DNA from: JBQKLI01 sp012798975
GTDB lineage: Bacteria > Bacillota > Clostridia > Tissierellales > Peptoniphilaceae
DNA length: 64,000 nucleotides
Reading direction: 5' to 3'
NCBI RefSeq assembly: GCF_052116305.1
Contig: NZ_JBQKLI010000003.1
Location: forward strand, 62,001 to 126,000
Position numbers and translations under genes: made by a program. The notes under the pieces were generated by a model that did no database searches, was not told the origin of the DNA, and saw nothing but the letters and a program-made list of their open reading frames with translations. Shown piece after piece: positions 59,989 to 64,000 of this stretch (positions are counted from its first letter, which is position 1; every line of letters begins with the position of its first letter).

Positions 59989-60774
59989 ATGGATTTAAAA
60001 TTAAAAAACAAAGTGGTACTGATCACAGGAGCAACAGGGGGAATCGGGCAAGCTGTTACAAAGGCTTTTTTAGAAGAAGGTTCCAAGCTTGCGATTACAT
60101 CGACAAAACAAGAGAAACTAGATCAGTTGTTGGCTGATTTGGGAAATCCTGGAGAGGACAGAGTGTTGGGCCTTGTCGTAGATGTAACAAAGGAAGACGA
60201 AGTTAAGAAAGCAGTAGAAAAGACAGTAGAGCATTTCGGTAGTCTTTATTCTGTAGTTCCAAATGCCGGCTATAATGGAGAATATCAGGAAGTAGTGGAT
60301 GCTACAGCAGAAAACTACAAAAGAGTTTTTGACATCAATGTTTTCGGTGTTCTTTATTCTATAAAATATGCACTTCCTCATATGATCGAAAAAGGAGCTG
60401 GGTCTGTAGTAGTATTAGGTTCTGAAGGTTCTTATGTAGGGTCTCCGGGAATGGGTGCTTATGTCGCTTCTAAACACGCAGTAGCAGCGATTGTAAAAAC
60501 AGCGGCTACAGAAGTGGGCGGAAAAGGAATCCACTGTAATTTCGTTGCCCCAAGTGCTGTAGATACTGACATGATGAGAAGAATCGAGAAAAACACCTTC
60601 GGCGATACGAAAACACCGGAAGAAGCAGAACGATTCTTTGCTGATGCTTCATACGACAAGCGCTATGCAAAAGTAGAAGAAGTAGCAGCATGTTGTCTTT
60701 ATTTAGCAAGCGAAGTTTCCTCTCATATTATGGGTTGGGGTATTCGTTTAGACGGCGGTAAACATATATTATAA
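59989..60774 (+). CDS. Short-chain dehydrogenase/reductase
   Basis: 261 residues, classical SDR. TGATGGIGQA cofactor loop, NAGYNGEYQ, catalytic GSEGSYVGSPGMGAYVASKHA (Ser, Tyr, Lys), and a C-terminal HIMGWGIRLDGGKHIL. AITSTKQEKL after the second strand points towards NADP (no acidic residue there). Substrate unknown. Distinct from the SDR at 57.0 kb (clearly different sequence). Terminator shared with the converging EFR1 gene. Confidence 0.87.
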   Translation: MDLKLKNKVVLITGATGGIGQAVTKAFLEEGSKLAITSTKQEKLDQLLADLGNPGEDRVLGLVVDVTKEDEVKKAVEKTVEHFGSLYSVVPNAGYNGEYQEVVDATAENYKRVFDINVFGVLYSIKYALPHMIEKGAGSVVVLGSEGSYVGSPGMGAYVASKHAVAAIVKTAATEVGGKGIHCNFVAPSAVDTDMMRRIEKNTFGDTKTPEEAERFFADASYDKRYAKVEEVAACCLYLASEVSSHIMGWGIRLDGGKHIL

Positions 60775-60780
60775 TATATT

Positions 60781-60808
60781 AAAAAAAGAGCCTTAGGCTC
60801 TTTTTTTA
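60781..60808. terminator. Bidirectional terminator
   Basis: AAAAAAAGAGCC-TTA-GGCTCTTTTTTT, a perfect 12-bp stem, between the SDR and EFR1 genes. Confidence 0.9.
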
Positions 60809-61564
60809 ATAGAAAAATACAGGATTTTTCCTTTTATGGAACTTCTCGTGAAAGATTTCTTCTGTTTCTTCAAGTTTTTCTTTGTCTAAATGTCTGGCAT
60901 TTACGGGGCAGACGTGGATGCAGCCCATACAGGAGATACATTTATCGTATATTGTTTCATCCGGGTTTTCAAAAGGGATGGCTTCTGCAGGGCAGTGTTT
61001 TGCACAGGTTCCGCATTTTACGCAGCTGGAATCTGTTAGAGGCTTAAACAACGTTCCTTTCTCATTTTTATAAGGAAACTTTCCTTTTACTTCTATAACT
61101 TTTAGTTCTTCTGCACTTAATTTATCCTTAATGATCTCGGAAAATATTTCTATATAGCGTAGATCTTCTTGATCCGGACGGTCTTTTGCAACAGAATGGA
61201 AAATAGAATGTTCCGCTACAAAGACTCCAGCTGTAACAGGAATAAATCCTTGGGCAATTAAGAGATCCTTCATTTCTAAAAGAGCATCGTCATAATGGCG
61301 GTTGCCGATAGTACTTATTATAATGGCAGGGGTATTATTCCCTTTATACTTTTTAATTTTCTCTGCAAGAACGGCTGGAACTCGTCCTACATAGACCGGA
61401 AAAGAGAAAAATGTGGGTTCTTTGAACTCCATTTCATTATTATAATCTCCATAGGGAGTAATATCGTAGATTTTTTGTTCTTCTCTAAATTCATCTAATA
61501 ATAATTTCGTTATCTTCATGGTATTGCCAGTCGGGCTGAATACCACTGCATTAATATTTTTCAT
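60806..61564 (-). CDS. EFR1-type flavodoxin-ferredoxin fusion
   Basis: 252 residues. Flavodoxin-like N-terminal domain (about 1-150) with the phosphate loop SPTGNTMK, then two [4Fe-4S] motifs: CVKCGTCAKHCP and CISCMGCIHVCP (about 180-225). EFR1-family proteins carry low-potential electrons in anaerobes. The gene stands alone on this strand. AGGAG precedes the ATG. The flavodoxin fragment at 46.4 kb is unrelated in sequence detail. Confidence 0.9.
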   Translation of the reverse strand: MKNINAVVFSPTGNTMKITKLLLDEFREEQKIYDITPYGDYNNEMEFKEPTFFSFPVYVGRVPAVLAEKIKKYKGNNTPAIIISTIGNRHYDDALLEMKDLLIAQGFIPVTAGVFVAEHSIFHSVAKDRPDQEDLRYIEIFSEIIKDKLSAEELKVIEVKGKFPYKNEKGTLFKPLTDSSCVKCGTCAKHCPAEAIPFENPDETIYDKCISCMGCIHVCPVNARHLDKEKLEETEEIFHEKFHKRKNPVFFY

Positions 61565-61705
61565 AAAAACTCCTCCATTTTTATTACTATATCATAAAAA
61601 GATCTTGGAAAATAAAGGAATTGAGCTAATAGGATAAAAAGATTTTTATTTTAATAGTAATATTTGTCTTTTCAATCAATCTATAGATAAGAGGGAGGTG
61701 AGAAA

Positions 61706-61909
61706 ATGAAAACTGTAGAAAATGTTCGATTAAAAGTTGCTTATACGGTTGAGGCGGATGGGAAGGAATTAAAAAAGAATAAAACCTTCAATAATATCGC
61801 ATTAACAGCAACAGATGAAAATCTAAAGGCATGCGGAGATGCTGTCGGTACTTTTATAGAAGGCAGCAATAAAAGAGTCATCCGTATGGAAGAAGCTGTT
61901 GTACTGTAG
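61706..61909 (+). CDS. DUF1659-family small protein
   Basis: 67 residues. The pattern VRLKVAYTVEADGKELKKNKTFNNIALTATDENLKACGDAVGTFI and a final RMEEAVVL match DUF1659 proteins of Firmicutes, function unknown. The AGGGAGGTG site is very strong. In many Firmicutes a DUF1659 gene is followed directly by a DUF2922 gene, as here. Confidence 0.82.
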   Translation: MKTVENVRLKVAYTVEADGKELKKNKTFNNIALTATDENLKACGDAVGTFIEGSNKRVIRMEEAVVL

Positions 61910-61993
61910 AACAAGGAAAGAATATTACCTTATTATTATCTAAAAACAGAATAAAGAGTGGTAATAAGAATTATTAAAAAAGGAGGTGTAGAT

Positions 61994-62209
61994 ATGGATC
62001 AGGTATTGGAATTAAAAATTGCAAATGCAGCAGATGAAAGCTTAACCCTTCGAATTCAGAACCCGAAAGAAGGTTTAACAGAACTTGAAATTCAAACAGG
62101 GATTCAGACGATAGCAAACTCCGGAGTCTTTGAAAAAGAAAAAGGAGCGTTAACAATTCCGGTAAGCGCAAGAATGATCGAAACAAATTATACTGAATTT
62201 AATATTTAA
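61994..62209 (+). CDS. DUF2922-family small protein
   Basis: 71 residues. LELKIANAADESLTLRIQNPKEGLTELEIQTGIQTIANSGVF and the C-terminal ARMIETNYTEFNI fit DUF2922 (unknown function). The ATG at 61994 follows AAAGGAGGTG. Pairs with DUF1659. Confidence 0.82.
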   Translation: MDQVLELKIANAADESLTLRIQNPKEGLTELEIQTGIQTIANSGVFEKEKGALTIPVSARMIETNYTEFNI

Positions 62210-62214
62210 CAGAA

Positions 62215-62264
62215 GCCGGTCTTAAAGTTTGATACATCTTTCGAAACTTTAGGACCGGTATTTT
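62215..62264 (+). terminator. Hairpin between DUF2922 and holin genes
   Basis: GCCGGTCTTAAAGTTT (62215-62230) and AAACTTTAGGACCGGT (62244-62259), then five T, directly before the holin ribosome site. It is a terminator in form, so the holin and lysin would depend on read-through or antitermination, or on a promoter not seen. Confidence 0.75.
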
Positions 62265-62277
62265 TGAAAGGAGGACT

Positions 62278-62682
62278 ATGGATATTATCGCATGGAAAAT
62301 TCTCTTTTCATCAGGGGAAGGAAAAATAATATACCTTCTGGGGCTTATAGCAGCTGCTATGATTATCGATTTTATCAGCGGCTGCATCTGTGCTAAAATG
62401 ACGGGAGAATTTAAATCAAAAACAGGAATCAACGGGATTTTGAAAAAAATGGTTTCGATGATGGTGCTGCTGCTTTTCTTTATGATGAATTTCCTGCTGC
62501 CCGAAGGCATTGGGTTTTCCCTGACAGCAGTTCTCTATACAGGATATTTAATGATGGAGATACAGTCGATACTGGAAAATATGGATAAACTGGGGATCAA
62601 TACGGACTGTTTTAAAAAGACAGAACAGGCGTATAAAGACAAGCTGAAGGAGGAGAAAGATGGCAAAGATTCGAATCGATGA
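62278..62682 (+). CDS. Holin, phage holin family 4 (TcdE/UtxA-like)
   Basis: 134 residues. Three to four membrane helices: IIYLLGLIAAAMIIDFISGCICA, MVSMMVLLLFFMMNFLLP and GFSLTAVLYTGYLMMEIQSILENM, then a charged cytoplasmic tail. FISG...FKSKTGINGILKK is the family signature, shared with TcdE, which releases C. difficile toxins and whose locus also encodes the sigma factor TcdR. Its end overlaps the start of the lysin gene by 23 bp. Confidence 0.87.
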   Translation: MDIIAWKILFSSGEGKIIYLLGLIAAAMIIDFISGCICAKMTGEFKSKTGINGILKKMVSMMVLLLFFMMNFLLPEGIGFSLTAVLYTGYLMMEIQSILENMDKLGINTDCFKKTEQAYKDKLKEEKDGKDSNR

Positions 62683-63745
62683 CGGCCACGGCTGGAGATA
62701 TAATAAAGGCAGGCTCTTTTATGAAGGCGAGCAGAACTGGATCTTCAGCCGGGAGTATCTAGGGCCTGCCTTAGAGAAAGAAGGCCATAGCGTAAGCTTT
62801 ACGAGAGGAGCCGATGCTCTTCAGAAAGAACAGCGGTATGCGGAAAAATACAGGCTCTATGGAATAAACAATCAGATTCATTCTTTAACGGCGCGAGGGG
62901 AGTCCGGAAAAGATCATGATCTTCTAATTTCCAACCACAGCAATGCAGGCGGCGGCAGAGGGACGAATGTATGGGATGACACAGGAACACCAAATAAACC
63001 CCTAGCAGAGGCGGCCTGCAAAGCCTGCGCCGAAGGGTTCGGTCTTCGAAATGGAGGAGTCCATTATCGAAAGAGAAAAGACGGAAGGAACTATTATCAG
63101 GTTCTTCTTTCGAACAAAGCCAAAAGCGGAATCCTTTTAGAAAGGGGATTTCATGATAATTTGGAGGATTCAAAAGCTCTCTTGTCTTCTTCCAAACAAA
63201 GGTCTGCAGCGGAGAGAATCGCTTCTGCTATCAGCAGATTTTATGGAAAGAGGACATCTATCATAGGAAGACCGACTGCAACCCTAAACCAAATGAAAGA
63301 GTATGCTAAAAAGAAAAAGGCAGAGGATTTTTTTGTAGAGCTGGCAGAACTTTTCTATGATATTTCCCTGGAGTACGGTGTAGATCCTGTCGTAGCCTTT
63401 GCCCAAGCCGGAAAAGAGACTGCTTTTGGAAGATATGGAGGTGTGCTGGACAAGAGTTTCCGAAATCCGGGAGCCATCAAAACAAGGCAGGGAGGAAGCA
63501 ATAATGATGCCGCTGCCCACGAAAGATTTTCCAGCTGGAAGAGGGGAATCACCGCTCAAGTGCAGCATCTTGCTCTTTATGGAGGGCAAGTTATCCCGAA
63601 AGGACAAGTGGCGGATCCGCGCCATTTTGATTTTTTAAGGGGAACAGCAAAAACGGCTTTGGAACTTAGCGGAAAGTGGGCAGGACCAGGGTATGGAGAA
63701 GATTTAGAGAAGAGAATCAAAGACATTCAAAATAGTTGTTTATAA
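62660..63745 (+). CDS. Two-domain lysin: N-acetylmuramoyl-L-alanine amidase plus glucosaminidase
   Basis: 361 residues, no signal peptide, so export needs the holin. N-terminal amidase-3 domain (about 1-195): zinc His10 in DDGHGW, Glu24, His93 in ISNHSNAGG, catalytic Glu in LERGFHDN. C-terminal glucosaminidase-type domain (about 215-355): YGVDPVVAFAQAGKETAFGRYGG with catalytic Glu in KETAFG, and FRNPGAIKTRQGG. AAGGAGGAG lies inside the end of the holin gene. Cuts both amide and glycan bonds. Confidence 0.9.
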   Translation: MAKIRIDDGHGWRYNKGRLFYEGEQNWIFSREYLGPALEKEGHSVSFTRGADALQKEQRYAEKYRLYGINNQIHSLTARGESGKDHDLLISNHSNAGGGRGTNVWDDTGTPNKPLAEAACKACAEGFGLRNGGVHYRKRKDGRNYYQVLLSNKAKSGILLERGFHDNLEDSKALLSSSKQRSAAERIASAISRFYGKRTSIIGRPTATLNQMKEYAKKKKAEDFFVELAELFYDISLEYGVDPVVAFAQAGKETAFGRYGGVLDKSFRNPGAIKTRQGGSNNDAAAHERFSSWKRGITAQVQHLALYGGQVIPKGQVADPRHFDFLRGTAKTALELSGKWAGPGYGEDLEKRIKDIQNSCL

Positions 63746-63783
63746 AAGAGAGGTCTGCCATCCTGGCGGACTTCTCTTTTTTT
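63743..63783 (+). terminator. Terminator after lysin gene
   Basis: AAAAGAG and GTC-GCC pair with GGC-GAC and CTCTTTT, a 17-bp imperfect stem, then T residues. Confidence 0.82.
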
Positions 63784-63815
63784 GAATGGGTAACTATAAC
63801 AAAAGGAGGGATGCT

Positions 63816-64000
63816 ATGAAGAAGCGTTGTTTTGCCTTTTTGCTGATTCCATTGGCAGCTGCACTTCTATTTTTCTTTCGAACAGATTTCAGAGATACAA
63901 GAGGAGCTGCCCTTAGAAAGCTCGCACCGTTTTTCGATTACAGCTTCAACAACGATTGGAGCTATGAAAAAGAAGATATCGAAAAGTTTACTGGAATTGT
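63816..64000 (+). CDS. Start of secreted or membrane-anchored protein (cut by window end)
   Basis: Begins with ATG 63816, five bases after AAAAGGAGGG. The visible 61 residues start with a signal or anchor segment (KKRCFAFLLIPLAAALLFFFR) and continue FDYSFNNDWSYEKEDIEKFTG. No family recognised from this part. The frame is open to the window end. Confidence 0.75.
   Translation, partial: MKKRCFAFLLIPLAAALLFFFRTDFRDTRGAALRKLAPFFDYSFNNDWSYEKEDIEKFTGI

Noticed and set aside
57980..63745. Prophage
   Set aside because: Holin and lysin are present, but no integrase, terminase, capsid, tail or phage repressor genes, and ordinary metabolic genes are interleaved.

Overview
The window looks like chromosomal DNA from a low-GC anaerobic Firmicute (Clostridia/Tissierellia-like). 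The signs are Gram-positive ribosome binding sites, a large Bacillus-type SRP RNA, HemZ, three secreted proteins with cell wall binding repeat 2 (CWB2) domains, SelU, EFR1-type ferredoxin, AmmeMemoRadiSam genes and an IscR-led sulfur operon. The species cannot be named from sequence alone. There is no CRISPR array, no transposase and no full prophage.

Layout. 1-8.5 kb: end of an ABC exporter, a DEAD-box helicase flanked by two inverted copies of an intergenic repeat, a pseudouridine synthase with an EamA transporter, an ArsR regulator, an M20 peptidase, and hemZ. 8.5-13.3 kb: two paralogous CWB2-SH3 wall proteins with different catalytic ends (NlpC/P60 and 3D), mscL with a zinc ribbon, and an unknown gene. 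13.3-22 kb: SRP RNA, tRNA-Ser and selU on the minus strand, then an ABC/FtsX transporter, a phosphoesterase, a zinc peptidase and Mrp. 22-31 kb: an S-layer-like CWB2 gene with a long structured leader, followed by a likely surface-polymer modification group (BioF2-like and GNAT acyltransferases, PIG-L deacetylase, Asp2-like hydrolase, polytopic membrane protein) and MscS. 31-41 kb: PanE, PPK2, transglutaminase, RidA, MsrAB, CCA transferase and the three-gene AmmeMemoRadiSam operon. 40.7-44.3 kb: iscR, metY, iscS, iscU. 44-48 kb: PAP2 phosphatase, AzlCD, a decayed flavodoxin, thyA and traX. 48-57 kb: a complete glucarate/galactarate operon with its regulator CdaR. 57-64 kb: an SDR, a small sigma factor, a ComK-like regulator, an acidic unknown protein, another SDR, an EFR1 protein, then DUF1659, DUF2922, a TcdE-like holin and a two-domain lysin.

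Most notable region: 57.8-59.1 kb. A group-V-like sigma factor gene is bracketed by two identical GAAC-N4-GTTC operators of the Gram-positive LexA type. The second operator exactly fills the 17-bp spacer of a strong promoter in front of a gene whose product resembles the competence factor ComK. This suggests a damage-inducible regulatory pair, possibly connected with the holin/lysin group 3 kb downstream. Also notable are a family of small intergenic inverted-repeat elements (at least eight copies), an IscR-type motif shared by two promoters, a short leader ORF before metY, and a DapA-family enzyme where the glucarate pathway would normally use GarL.
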